Both the position numbers and the translations under genes were made by a program. From contig CAZSAL010000030.1 of NCBI GenBank assembly GCA_964604825.1, positions 1 through 33,270 of the forward strand: 33,270 nt of DNA, read 5' to 3'. The notes below the pieces were generated by a model. That model saw only the letters and a program-made list of their open reading frames with translations. It made no database searches and had not been told where the DNA came from. The DNA is from CAZSAL01 sp964604825. GTDB taxonomy: Bacteria > Elusimicrobiota > Elusimicrobia > 2-01-FULL-59-12. Positions 7,829 to 17,996 of this stretch are shown in pieces. Each line of letters starts with the position of its first letter. The first letter of the stretch is position 1.

Positions 7829-8601
7829 ATAATCCGGATTTTGCCGCTGCGAAGGTCTCTGGAAACGGGCGGGTACTGCGGGTTCATCTCCCGCAGAGTC
7901 TTTACGATGATATGGGCAACGAGAAAATTTCTGTACCACTTATGATTGGCCGGAATCAGGCGCCAGGGCGCGTGCTTCGTGCTGGTCGCATGGATGGCGT
8001 CGCGGTAGTACGTCTGATATTGATGCCAGAATTTCCGCTCGTGGATGTCCGCAAGTGAAATTTTCCAGCGTTTCTGTGGATCCTGAAGCCTTTCCTCCAG
8101 ACGCTTTCGCTGTTCTTCTTTAGAAATGCCCAGATAGAATTTGAGAATAGCCGTTCCTTCCTTGACGAGCAGTTTCTCGAAATCATTGATCCGGTTGAAG
8201 CGGTGTTCCGCTTCCTTATCGGGAACCTGCCCGTGTACGCGCGTGATAAGCACGTCTTCGTAGTGCGAGCGGTTAAAAATGCCGATGGATCCCGCAGGCG
8301 GAACGGCGCGATGGATGCGCCAGAGGAAATCGTGGGAAAGTTCTTCCGGAGTCGGCGCTTTGAAGGAAGTGACCCTGCAGCCCTGAGGACTGACGCCGCT
8401 CATAACATGACGGATGGTTCCGTCTTTGCCTGCAGTATCCATCCCCTGAAGGATAATGAGCAGCGAACGTTTACCTTCGGCATAAAGCCGGTATTGCAGA
8501 TCGTCCAGATGTTTAAGAAGCTTCTGGGTTTTCGGCGCAGCCTCTTCTTTATCGTCGAAGAGACCGGTATCGTCTGGATCAAAACGATGCCAGCTGGTCA
8601 T
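7825..8601 (-). CDS. Polyphosphate kinase 2 family protein (PPK2)
   Basis: A 258-aa protein, started at the ATG at 8601 (MTSWHRFDPDD). The frame is open further upstream, but that part overlaps the pilin gene and does not look like PPK2. It has Walker A GMDTAGKDG (residues 53-61), Walker B-like FNRSHYEDVL (109-118), and lid-region basic residues in SKEEQRKRLEERLQDPQKRWK. PPK2 enzymes transfer phosphate between polyphosphate and nucleoside mono- or diphosphates in the cytoplasm. It is a single-domain form. The start codon is 1 nt after the prepilin stop, so translation is probably coupled to the secA-lnt-pilin unit. Subclass (AMP, ADP or both as acceptor) cannot be told by eye. Confidence 0.94.
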   Translation of the reverse strand: MTSWHRFDPDDTGLFDDKEEAAPKTQKLLKHLDDLQYRLYAEGKRSLLIILQGMDTAGKDGTIRHVMSGVSPQGCRVTSFKAPTPEELSHDFLWRIHRAVPPAGSIGIFNRSHYEDVLITRVHGQVPDKEAEHRFNRINDFEKLLVKEGTAILKFYLGISKEEQRKRLEERLQDPQKRWKISLADIHERKFWHQYQTYYRDAIHATSTKHAPWRLIPANHKWYRNFLVAHIIVKTLREMNPQYPPVSRDLRSGKIRII

Positions 8602-8602
8602 T

Positions 8603-9070
8603 TTAATAGGAGCTCCAGGAAATTCCTTTGGAATCGCTGTGCATGCAATTGACCACGATAGTGCCAAAATTGGCGTCGCCGGAGTTATCGTAAGACCAGC
8701 CGCCGGCATCGGTAACGGAAGGAGTTGCAACCACGGAGTTATCCGGATGGCCGGTATTATAGCCGGACATTGCCGGCAGCTTTGCCGCGGGAATGGCCGA
8801 CAAATATTTTGAATTTGATGACAGCGACGTCAGATCATCGTAAGGATAATGTCCTTCCGTGTCACTGTAATATATGGATAGCGCCGAGCGCAGCGATGCC
8901 AGATTGCCTTTCGTGGTCGCTTCCTGACCTTTTGAAATTAGCCCGGCGAACTGGGGTATGGCTATGGAAGCCAAAATTCCGATAATCGCAACAACAACTA
9001 TCAGCTCAACGAGCGTGAACCCATCCTTATTCCGTGTATGTATTTTCGGTGTTTCCAGTGGTCTGTTCAT
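8603..9070 (-). CDS. Type IV pilin-like / type II secretion pseudopilin (prepilin)
   Basis: A 155-aa prepilin. The start was placed at the ATG at 9070, 2 nt after the lnt stop; the frame is open to 9106, but that overlaps lnt. A short basic leader ends NKDG, and the type III signal is cut before FTLVELIVVVAIIGILASIAIPQF, with the conserved Glu at +5. The C-terminal globular part (LASLRSALSIYYSDTEGHYPYDDL...) is of the GspG/PulG-like kind, and a GGWSYDNSGDANFGTIVVNC ending is typical of single-pilin genes in uncultured diderms. It assembles into a pilus or pseudopilus across the envelope after PilD cleavage. No assembly ATPase or platform gene lies nearby. Confidence 0.93.
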   Translation of the reverse strand: MNRPLETPKIHTRNKDGFTLVELIVVVAIIGILASIAIPQFAGLISKGQEATTKGNLASLRSALSIYYSDTEGHYPYDDLTSLSSNSKYLSAIPAAKLPAMSGYNTGHPDNSVVATPSVTDAGGWSYDNSGDANFGTIVVNCMHSDSKGISWSSY

Positions 9071-9072
9071 AT

Positions 9073-10623
9073 TCAGATAATACTCAGTAGTGAGACAAGC
9101 ACACAAAACCAGGCGAAAACATCGCCGTATTTAGTGTAAAAAGTTTTTGTTCCCTCTGCCAAAACTGTCCCCTCGACCCATGTGTTTTGAAAAATGGGGG
9201 TTGCGGCAACCACATGTCCCACGGGATCAATGATAGCGGAAATTCCTGTATTATCCGCACGCACCAGCCAGCGGTTATTTTCCACTGCTCGATAAACGTT
9301 GGGAACAAAGTGCTGGTATGGAGCGGCTGTGCGCATATACCATCCGTCGTTCGTCAGGTTGACTATGAACCCGGCTCCCTCAAGAACCGATTGCCGCACA
9401 AGATTCGGGAAAATAGCTTCGTAGCATATATTTACTCCGGCTTTATATGCCGGTGCGGTAAGGACCGCCTCGTCCCGGCCAGCGGCAAATCCTCCCAGCT
9501 CATTCAGGACATGAATCCAGTGGCCGAGTAAAAAACCAAAGGGAACAATTTCTCCGAATGGTACAAGGTGCCGTTTTGCATACCTGCCAAGGATGTACCC
9601 TTCCGGGCTCAAAAGAAAAGCCGCATTAAGTGAGCTTTCCCCTTGAAGGCTGGGTGCGCCGACGAGGTTCAAAGCGTCGGTGGGCTTGATAACGCTCTTC
9701 AGCCAGCGTTGCAGCGGCGGGTCCTGCATAAGGTAGCCGGGAACTGATGTTTCCGGCCAGACGATTAAATCCGGATGCGATGCCGAAGCCTTTTGAACGA
9801 GGTCGGCATAGGTTGTCTTGATGGCATTTTCGTAGGCGATGTCCCATTTCATGTATTGATCAATATTCCCCTGAAGAAGAGCCACACGGACGTTTTTCCC
9901 CTCCGGATGCCAGGTGTGAACCCTGTGTCTTCCAAAGGCATAAACGCTACTGAAAATAATCGCCGTGATTAGGACTGCGCTGAATGTTTTTTTTCTAAGT
10001 AAGAGAACGATCGTGGCGTTTACGAGAACAATCAGGAAAGATACTCCGTAGACCGCAGTGAATGAACTGATTTGAATAAGACTCAAATGCCTTACCTGGG
10101 AATCGCCCAGCAGGGCCCAGGGGAATCCTGAGAGAAAATACGTGCGCAGATATTCCATTGTTACCCAGCCGGCTGCAGCCATAACCGGAAAGAGGATCGT
10201 CTCGTGAATCCGGGTCAGATAAATTCCCCAGATACCCCAGAACAATCCTATATACGCCGCCAGCAGGAGTAGGGATGGAATGGAAAGCCAATAACCCTGA
10301 TGCGCGGCGTTGAAAGTGACAACGATCCAGTAAAGTATCCCAGTATATGCAATTGTGCCGGAGATCCAACCAAGAAAGAAAGAACGACTTGAATGCGGAA
10401 TGCGGAATGCGGAATGTGGAAGTTGGTATTTTCTATTAAGAATTCCTTCTTCCGCACTCCGAAATCTACATTCCGCATTGATTGAATACATCAGCGGGAC
10501 AAGCGCCACCCAGGCGAGCACGTCTAGATTAAATTTGGGAAAGATAAGGATGGTTAAAACCGACGAAGTAAAAGGTAAAAGGGCAAAGGGCAAAAGTTTG
10601 GATACAACCTTCTTAATAAGCAA
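9073..10623 (-). CDS. lnt: Apolipoprotein N-acyltransferase
   Basis: A 516-aa inner-membrane enzyme that N-acylates the lipoprotein Cys, the last step of lipoprotein maturation. The N-terminal half has about seven membrane helices and the C-terminal half is the periplasmic nitrilase-like domain. The catalytic triad is E291 (VWPETSVPGY), K350 (YAKRHLVPFGE) and C400 (GVNICYEAIFP). The start is TTG at 10623, with AGGTGAGG four nucleotides upstream. Residues about 49-79 (NAECRFRSAEEG...HSAFRIPHSS) are a repeat-derived insertion between the first and second membrane helices. The first helix region LPFALLPF is encoded by a purine-repeat arm. It lies 42 nt downstream of secA and 2 nt before the prepilin start. 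Confidence 0.95.
   Translation of the reverse strand: MLIKKVVSKLLPFALLPFTSSVLTILIFPKFNLDVLAWVALVPLMYSINAECRFRSAEEGILNRKYQLPHSAFRIPHSSRSFFLGWISGTIAYTGILYWIVVTFNAAHQGYWLSIPSLLLLAAYIGLFWGIWGIYLTRIHETILFPVMAAAGWVTMEYLRTYFLSGFPWALLGDSQVRHLSLIQISSFTAVYGVSFLIVLVNATIVLLLRKKTFSAVLITAIIFSSVYAFGRHRVHTWHPEGKNVRVALLQGNIDQYMKWDIAYENAIKTTYADLVQKASASHPDLIVWPETSVPGYLMQDPPLQRWLKSVIKPTDALNLVGAPSLQGESSLNAAFLLSPEGYILGRYAKRHLVPFGEIVPFGFLLGHWIHVLNELGGFAAGRDEAVLTAPAYKAGVNICYEAIFPNLVRQSVLEGAGFIVNLTNDGWYMRTAAPYQHFVPNVYRAVENNRWLVRADNTGISAIIDPVGHVVAATPIFQNTWVEGTVLAEGTKTFYTKYGDVFAWFCVLVSLLSII
10391..10480. repeat. Palindromic element inserted in frame in lnt
   Basis: Four tandem GAATGCG-type units (10391-10422) face the inverted arm (10446-10480, ending ACATTCCGCATTG). 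The whole has a length compatible with maintaining the reading frame. It encodes residues ~49-79 of Lnt, including HSAFRIPHSS, a peptide seen where such GGAATGC repeats are translated. Families without the insert would pass directly from MYSI to SFFLGW. Confidence 0.8.
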
Positions 10624-10664
10624 ACTACCTCACCTTTGCCTTTTTCCCTTTTCCCTTTGCCCTA
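10569..10664. repeat. Purine/pyrimidine inverted arms around the lnt start
   Basis: The arm AAAGGTAAAAGGGCAAAGGG (within 10569-10596) and its inverse (10631-10664, CCTTTTCCCTTTGCCC type) are separated by about 34 nt that contain the TTG start. One arm encodes the Lnt LLPFALLPF segment; the other fills the secA-lnt gap and abuts the ribosome binding site. Confidence 0.6.
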
Positions 10665-10665
10665 T

Positions 10666-13455
<2,790 letters not shown>

Positions 13456-13494
13456 AGGAATATCTTAACAAAAACCTTTCACCGTTGATGTCGC

Positions 13495-13563
13495 TCCCGC
13501 GAAAGCGGGGGTCCAGAGGTGTTGCCACAGACGCCGCCGGATTCCCGCTTTCGCGGGAATGAC
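13495..13563. repeat. REP-like double hairpin between csp and secA
   Basis: Two arms are each a hairpin, CCCGC-GAAA-GCGGG (13496-13509) and TTCCCGC-TTTC-GCGGGAA (13542-13559), and they are also inverted with respect to each other. The right arm ends GGGAATGAC. This is a widely seen bacterial intergenic repeat form; its relative is inside secA. Confidence 0.75.
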
Positions 13564-13578
13564 GGCACGCGCACAATA

Positions 13579-13607
13579 AAAAACCCCGATCATTGATCGG
13601 GGTTTTT
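13579..13607 (-). terminator. Intrinsic terminator after the cold-shock gene
   Basis: The stem CCCCGATCA / TGATCGGGG is flanked by A5 and T5 runs, so it could work on both strands. It lies 21 nt beyond the csp stop and should isolate csp from the secA operon. Confidence 0.9.
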
Positions 13608-13627
13608 CGACACTGCTTCTTTTAATC

Positions 13628-13831
13628 TTACGCTACTTTTGAAACGTTAGCAGCCTTGGGACCTTTTTCAGAATCAACCACTTCGAATTCCACAGCGTCG
13701 CCTTCTGCAAGCGATTTAAAGCCTTCTCCCGTTACTGCGGAGAAATGAACAAACACGTCGCCACTGCCGTCATCCTTGGCGATAAAACCGTACCCCTTCT
13801 GATCATTGAACCATTTAACTTTGCCTCGCAC
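13628..13831 (-). CDS. Cold-shock protein (CspA family)
   Basis: A 67-aa single OB-fold nucleic-acid chaperone. It has RNP1 KGYGFI and RNP2 VFVHF, and ends EKGPKAANVSKVA as usual. The GTG at 13831 (giving MRGKVKWFN) was preferred over the GTG at 13840, because AGAGAGG lies 8 nt upstream of the former and overlaps the latter. It binds single-stranded RNA and DNA and melts mRNA structure. The gene is a single transcription unit with its own promoter (13909-13937), a leader of about 70 nt and a strong terminator. The long leader is consistent with the cold-responsive leaders known for this family. Confidence 0.96.
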   Translation of the reverse strand: MRGKVKWFNDQKGYGFIAKDDGSGDVFVHFSAVTGEGFKSLAEGDAVEFEVVDSEKGPKAANVSKVA

Positions 13832-13908
13832 TTCGATCACCTCTCTGGTTTGCTCGCCGCCGGTAACACAGACTGCGGACCTCTAAAAAATACCCTGAGA
13901 TCGTCACT

Positions 13909-13937
13909 AGACTAACAGAACGTAAACGCACTGTCAA
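13909..13937 (-). promoter_or_regulatory. Sigma70-type promoter of the cold-shock gene
   Basis: On the minus strand TTGACA (13932-13937), a 17-nt spacer and TAGTCT (13909-13914). The predicted transcription start is near 13902, giving a 70-nt leader. Confidence 0.7.
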
Positions 13938-13966
13938 TACGTCAATAAATCAGTTGAAGGCTGTTG

Positions 13967-14566
13967 TTAAAGGTAAGAGTGATAAGTATGAAGAACTCTG
14001 CGTACGTAGCGGCGTGTTTCAGCAAATGGAGGAATGTTTTTGTATTTCCTGACCATGTATGGGCCGGCATTATAAGCGGCCAATGCCAGGGGAAGGTTGT
14101 TGTCAAAAGATACCAACTGCTCTTTAAGGTAGCGGGTCCCAAGATCGATGTTGGCCTCGGGCTGCGTCCAGCCTCTGACATGATACCAGCGCGCTGTCCG
14201 GGGCATGATCTGCATGAGTCCCCGCGCTCCTGTGCGCGAAAGGCACTGAGGATTAAATCCGGATTCTTCGCAAATGACAGCTTTGATCAAAAGAGGGTCA
14301 ACCCCGTGCCTCCGCGCGGCTTTGCGGATTAAAAAGTCAAAATTATTTTTTGTCGTTCGCGACAGCAGGCGCTCCTGCTGCATGTTGGCCTGAATGCCTG
14401 CAGCCTGGCAGGCAGCCATGCCGGCAAGGAAGTTTATATGCAGCAGTAAGGGCTTAAAAGCCAGGAAACACAGGGCGATGCTGAAATAAATATTTCTGAA
14501 CAGCGGAAATGTGATCCGCTGATCAATCGCCTGACTGATCCCGCCTCTTAAGGATGGATTTTCCAT
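13967..14566 (-). CDS. Membrane-anchored lytic transglycosylase (SLT, family 1)
   Basis: A 199-aa protein. One hydrophobic segment at residues ~26-50 may be an anchor or uncleaved signal. The SLT/goose-lysozyme-like domain spans ~73-195, with catalytic Glu101 in AVICEESGFNP, then GARGLMQIMP, and AAYNAGPYMVRKY near the end. The enzyme cleaves peptidoglycan glycan strands to anhydro-muropeptides in the periplasm. No LysM or other binding domain is present. The upstream gap (14567-14682) carries one copy of the conserved 44-bp element. Its 3' end lies near the csp promoter. Confidence 0.93.
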   Translation of the reverse strand: MENPSLRGGISQAIDQRITFPLFRNIYFSIALCFLAFKPLLLHINFLAGMAACQAAGIQANMQQERLLSRTTKNNFDFLIRKAARRHGVDPLLIKAVICEESGFNPQCLSRTGARGLMQIMPRTARWYHVRGWTQPEANIDLGTRYLKEQLVSFDNNLPLALAAYNAGPYMVRKYKNIPPFAETRRYVRRVLHTYHSYL

Positions 14567-14602
14567 GTCTTCAGCCTACAGGAAGTGCCGCGGTGATACC
14601 AT

Positions 14603-14654
14603 CCGTCGAAGGGCTAAAAATCAGGTTCCAACAGGCCCATGGAAAATTGGGCCC
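14603..14654 (-). repeat. Conserved GGGCCC-hairpin element, copy 1
   Basis: The core 44-mer (14611-14654) matches that at 31439-31482 at 35 of 44 positions without gaps. On the minus strand it holds a GGCCCA/TGGGCC stem with an 8-nt T-rich loop, then GTTGGAACCTGATTTTTAGCC and TTCGACG. It lies 28 nt after the MGMT stop and 37 nt before the transglycosylase start. Confidence 0.65.
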
Positions 14655-14682
14655 GTTATCGGCTTGAATTGAATCCGTTAGA

Positions 14683-14985
14683 TTATCGGGAGGTCTTGCT
14701 TTTGTGTTCTTTGGCGAGAAGAGTGGCTTTACGACGCAGGCCGCCCGGTCCAGAATACCCTGTTAGATGACCAGTTGAACCGATAACCCGATGACATGGG
14801 ATCGCAGGGGCGAATGGGTTTCGGGCGAGCGCTTGACCTACGGCCCGGGCGGCGTTTGGATGCCCGATCAACCGGGCGATTTCACCGTAAGTACGCGTTT
14901 CACCCGCCGGAATACCGGCGCAGGCCTTCCACACCTTTTGATAAAAAACAGGATACTTTTTCATTTTTGTTTTCAGACTCACCAT
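14683..14985 (-). CDS. Methylated-DNA-protein-cysteine methyltransferase, catalytic domain only
   Basis: A 100-aa protein; an alternative start is the ATG at 14964 (MKKYPVFYQKVW). It carries the HTH and Arg-finger segment TRTYGEIARLIGHPNAARAVGQALARNP, the alkyl-acceptor cysteine in IPCHRV and the GYSGPGGLRRKATLL ending. It repairs O6-alkylguanine by irreversible transfer to Cys. The N-terminal ribonuclease-like domain of Ada/Ogt proteins is absent, as in many short bacterial homologues. The active Cys distinguishes it from alkyltransferase-like (ATL) proteins. It starts 13 nt behind the M16 pair and is probably cotranscribed. Confidence 0.92.
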   Translation of the reverse strand: MVSLKTKMKKYPVFYQKVWKACAGIPAGETRTYGEIARLIGHPNAARAVGQALARNPFAPAIPCHRVIGSTGHLTGYSGPGGLRRKATLLAKEHKSKTSR

Positions 14986-14998
14986 AACTTTATGCTAT

Positions 14999-16423
14999 CT
15001 ATTCTTCGGTGTAATTTTCCAGCTTGATCGGGATAGGCTGTCCGAATGTGGAAATAGGTTTTGAGAAAAGGCTCAGGTCTCCGACGACCATGATGATGGA
15101 CTGTTCGGGATGGAGATATTTTTGCGCCACGCGGCGCAGGTCTTCCCGTGTAACAGCTCCGATCTTCTCCGTATAGGTATCAAGATAATCGGAGGGATAG
15201 CCGTCGTATTCCAAACGCATGATTTCCCCCGCGATCTGCGCTGAAGAGGTGAAGTTTTCAACGAAACGGTTGCGGATGGACTCTTTTGCCGAAACGATTT
15301 CTTTGTCGGTAAAAGGCGCATCCTTGACCTCGCCCATGATATCGAGGATGGCTTGGATCGCTGCCGGTGATTCCGGTCCCCGCGTCTGGCAAATGGCCAC
15401 GATCAATCCGAGGTCTTCAGGCTCAGAGAAGGCGCTGCCAACCGCGTAAGCCAGGCCTTCCTGAGTGCGAATCACTTTGAACATGCGCGAAGTACCGCTT
15501 CCGCCCCAGAGTTCATCGAACACTTCCCAGGCGAAATGGTCCGGGCTGAGCCGCGCGAACCCTGTGCCGCCGATGCGAATCTGGGTTTGCGTGATGGGTT
15601 GTTCCACGTAAAAAACTTTCCTCGCAGTAGTGGGCTGCACGCGCGGCACGCTCGGGAAACTCACTTCTTTTTTCTCCCAGGAACCAAGCGACTGCTCGAG
15701 CTTGCGTTTGATTTCGTCAGCGGAAAAATCTCCGGATACGGCGATATAAGAATTGTTAGGGTGGAAATAGCGCGCGTGCATTTCGAGAAGATCATCGCGC
15801 TTGATGTGGTCAAGCGTCTCCGGCGTGGGCGTGCGCGCGTAGGGATGGTCTTTTCCGTAGGCAGCTTTGTGGAATTCGCGGCGGCAGACATCCGCCGGAT
15901 CATCATTCATGCGGCGGAGCGCCTCGTATTGCTTCGATTTGGCGACTTCAAAAAAATCTTTGCGAAAAAGCGGGTGCTCCAGAACATCGGTAAAAATAGG
16001 GAAAAACCGGTCAAAATCTGAAATGCGGCAGGTAAAACTAGCGCTTGTGCTTTCCATGGAAACGGCAAAAGACATTGTAGCGCCCGCGGTTTCCAGTCCG
16101 CGCTGTATTTGCTCCGGCGTATAATGCTGGCTGCCGCCCAGCGTGAGCGCCTCTCCGAAGATTTCGCTCAAACCTGTTTTTTCGGGTGGATCATACTCCG
16201 AACCTGCACGGATAAGCATTTGAACCCGAATGAGCGGCAGTTCGTGGTCCTCGAGCAGGAACACGGTCAGGCCGTTCGCCATCTGGTACCGCGCGGGTTT
16301 TGGCGGATGAAAAGTGAGCGGCGGAAACTCCGGCAGCTGCGGAGGATTGCTGAAAGAACAGGGCAGAGGGCAAAGGGCAAAGGTAAAAAACAGGATTCCG
16401 GTTATTTTGAAAAAGGTTTTCAT
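14999..16423 (-). CDS. M16-family peptidase-like protein, non-catalytic partner
   Basis: A 474-aa exported protein with signal peptide 1-26 (FFTFALCPLPCSF core). It has two M16 half-domains: ARYQMANGLTVFLLEDHELPLIRVQ at the start and the second near NSYIAVSGDFSADEIKRKL. The zinc motif HxxEH is replaced by SEIFGE in KTGLSEIFGEALTLGG, so it cannot bind zinc in the usual way. In two-gene M16 systems one subunit is catalytic and the other helps form the chamber and binds substrate. Its ATG lies 2 nt after the stop of the active M16 gene, which supports a heterodimer in the periplasm. The signal core is encoded in a purine-repeat arm. Confidence 0.93.
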   Translation of the reverse strand: MKTFFKITGILFFTFALCPLPCSFSNPPQLPEFPPLTFHPPKPARYQMANGLTVFLLEDHELPLIRVQMLIRAGSEYDPPEKTGLSEIFGEALTLGGSQHYTPEQIQRGLETAGATMSFAVSMESTSASFTCRISDFDRFFPIFTDVLEHPLFRKDFFEVAKSKQYEALRRMNDDPADVCRREFHKAAYGKDHPYARTPTPETLDHIKRDDLLEMHARYFHPNNSYIAVSGDFSADEIKRKLEQSLGSWEKKEVSFPSVPRVQPTTARKVFYVEQPITQTQIRIGGTGFARLSPDHFAWEVFDELWGGSGTSRMFKVIRTQEGLAYAVGSAFSEPEDLGLIVAICQTRGPESPAAIQAILDIMGEVKDAPFTDKEIVSAKESIRNRFVENFTSSAQIAGEIMRLEYDGYPSDYLDTYTEKIGAVTREDLRRVAQKYLHPEQSIIMVVGDLSLFSKPISTFGQPIPIKLENYTEE

Positions 16424-16459
16424 CCTTACTTTCCCCCTTCTCCCTTTTCCCTTTGCTCT
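16361..16459. repeat. Purine/pyrimidine inverted arms at the M16 gene junction
   Basis: The arm 16361-16390 (GAGGGCAAAGGGCAAAGGTA) and its inverse 16429-16459 (CCCTTTTCCCTTTGCTCT) flank the junction and the start codon. They encode the signal core of the inactive M16 protein and the C-terminal QREKGEGGK of the active one. They are the same family as 10569-10664. Confidence 0.6.
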
Positions 16460-17946
16460 GATGTCGTCACCAGCATTCCCACGTTTTCCTTCGATTCCTT
16501 GAATATCTTATTGGCAACGCGCTGTATGTCCTGAGCAGTGATCGTTTCCACTTTTTTCTGGAATTCGAGAATGTGCTTCCAGTCCCCGAATACCGTCTGG
16601 TTGTAGACGAGCGTATCGGCCATTCCGCTGTTGGTCTGCATTGTCTGAAGGAGTTCGATGTCCACCCCGGCGCGCACTTTCTGGAGTTCCCAGTCCTCAA
16701 TAGGTTTCTTTTTGAGATTATCCAGTTCCTGCCAGACGGCGCGCTCGACTTCCTCTGCGTTGTGCGGCGCGCGCGGCACGGCGGAAATGATCAAGAGAGA
16801 GTTGTATCGCTCGCCGGGTTCGTCACTTGAAGCCTCGATAGCCGATGCAAGCTGTCGGCGCTGCACGAGAGCCTGATAAAGGCGCGAAGTCGTTCCTTCG
16901 CCCAGCAGTTGCGCGATGGCGAAATCCACCGGGTAATCAGGGTCCGGATAAGTAGCGACAGGAAATCCGATAAGAACATACGGCTGGGCCGGAGTGCGTA
17001 CGGATATTCGCCTCAAGCCGTCCTGGACCGGCTCTTCGGTTTTGAATGTAACAGGCGATGGCGCAGCCTGCCAGGTCCCGAAGTAACGGTCTACCATGTC
17101 AATGGTTTTCGCGGCATCAACGTCGCCGACAATCGCGATAGTCAGTCGGTCCGGCGTATAACAGCGGTGATAAAAATCCTCCAGATCGCCAACATTTAGA
17201 TGGCTTAAATCCGAAGGCCAGCCCAGCGTCGGAAAGCGGTACGGATGCGCAGTATAGGCTTCGGCGAGAAAAATTTCCAATAACTTGCCCACGGGATTTG
17301 TGTCCACGCGCATGCGGCGCTCTTCCGCGACCACATCGCGCTCCTGGTAGAACTGGCGGAAAACCGGGTTTTTCAGGCGGTCGGAGTCAAGGATAGCCCA
17401 GAGCTCAATCTTGTTGGAAGGCAGGTCAACCACGTATTGAGTAAAATCCCGGCTGGTCGCGGCATTAAGCTCGGAAGCGCCTTCTGTTTCATAAAGGTCC
17501 CAGAGTTCGTTTTCGACCAACAGTTGCGCTTCTTTCCGTTCGAGATTCTGAATCTCCTGAAAATTATTATCTATCAGCGCCTGGTCCCCCTTGAGACCCT
17601 TGGCTTTTTCCGCATCAATGGCGCGATGCAGTTCATCAATGCGTTCAAGAAGTGGGCGCTCCGCGGCGTAGTCGCGAGTGCCGAGCGTGGGCGTGCCCTT
17701 GAACATCATGTGTTCGAACATGTGAGCGAGGCCGGTTTTGCCGCTGACTTCATCTACGGAACCTGTGCGGAACATCATGCGTATGGCTACAGTAGGAGAA
17801 AAATGGCGCTCAAGGATCAGAAGCTTGATGCCGTTGGGACACGTATGTTCAATAACGCGCTGTTCAAGGGAAGTAGAATTTGGGGCTGAGTACAGAATCC
17901 CAGCGCATGAGAAAAGTAGTATAAAAAAATGCCACCGGATTTTCAT
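16426..17946 (-). CDS. M16-family zinc metallopeptidase, catalytic subunit
   Basis: A 506-aa periplasmic peptidase, with the start set at the ATG at 17946 (a TTG at 17949 precedes it). Signal peptide 1-21. The inverted zinc motif HxxEH is HMFEH (residues 75-79) in KTGLAHMFEHMMFKG. The third zinc ligand is supplied by the Glu region ERDVVAEE. A helical, charged insertion of about 45 residues (LLERIDELHRAIDAEKAKG...) separates these motifs. The second half-domain has TIAIVGDVDAAKTIDMV. It degrades peptides, possibly signal-peptide or secreted-protein fragments. It forms an operon with the inactive M16 homologue and MGMT. Confidence 0.95.
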   Translation of the reverse strand: MKIRWHFFILLFSCAGILYSAPNSTSLEQRVIEHTCPNGIKLLILERHFSPTVAIRMMFRTGSVDEVSGKTGLAHMFEHMMFKGTPTLGTRDYAAERPLLERIDELHRAIDAEKAKGLKGDQALIDNNFQEIQNLERKEAQLLVENELWDLYETEGASELNAATSRDFTQYVVDLPSNKIELWAILDSDRLKNPVFRQFYQERDVVAEERRMRVDTNPVGKLLEIFLAEAYTAHPYRFPTLGWPSDLSHLNVGDLEDFYHRCYTPDRLTIAIVGDVDAAKTIDMVDRYFGTWQAAPSPVTFKTEEPVQDGLRRISVRTPAQPYVLIGFPVATYPDPDYPVDFAIAQLLGEGTTSRLYQALVQRRQLASAIEASSDEPGERYNSLLIISAVPRAPHNAEEVERAVWQELDNLKKKPIEDWELQKVRAGVDIELLQTMQTNSGMADTLVYNQTVFGDWKHILEFQKKVETITAQDIQRVANKIFKESKENVGMLVTTSEQREKGEGGK

Positions 17947-17953
17947 CAAGGGT

Positions 17954-17981
17954 ATTGTAGATGAATTGTGTTTGTTATCAA
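17954..17981 (-). promoter_or_regulatory. Promoter of the M16 operon
   Basis: On the minus strand TTGATA (17976-17981), a 16-nt spacer and TACAAT (17954-17959). The -10 lies 7 nt before the ATG and there is no Shine-Dalgarno sequence, so the mRNA is probably leaderless. Confidence 0.6.
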
Positions 17982-17996
17982 AGGAAAACGCCAGGT

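Noticed and set aside
8602..8730. Longer N-terminus of PPK2
   Set aside because: It overlaps the pilin gene out of frame, and the peptide (QLLPLPMPAAGL...) is not PPK2-like.
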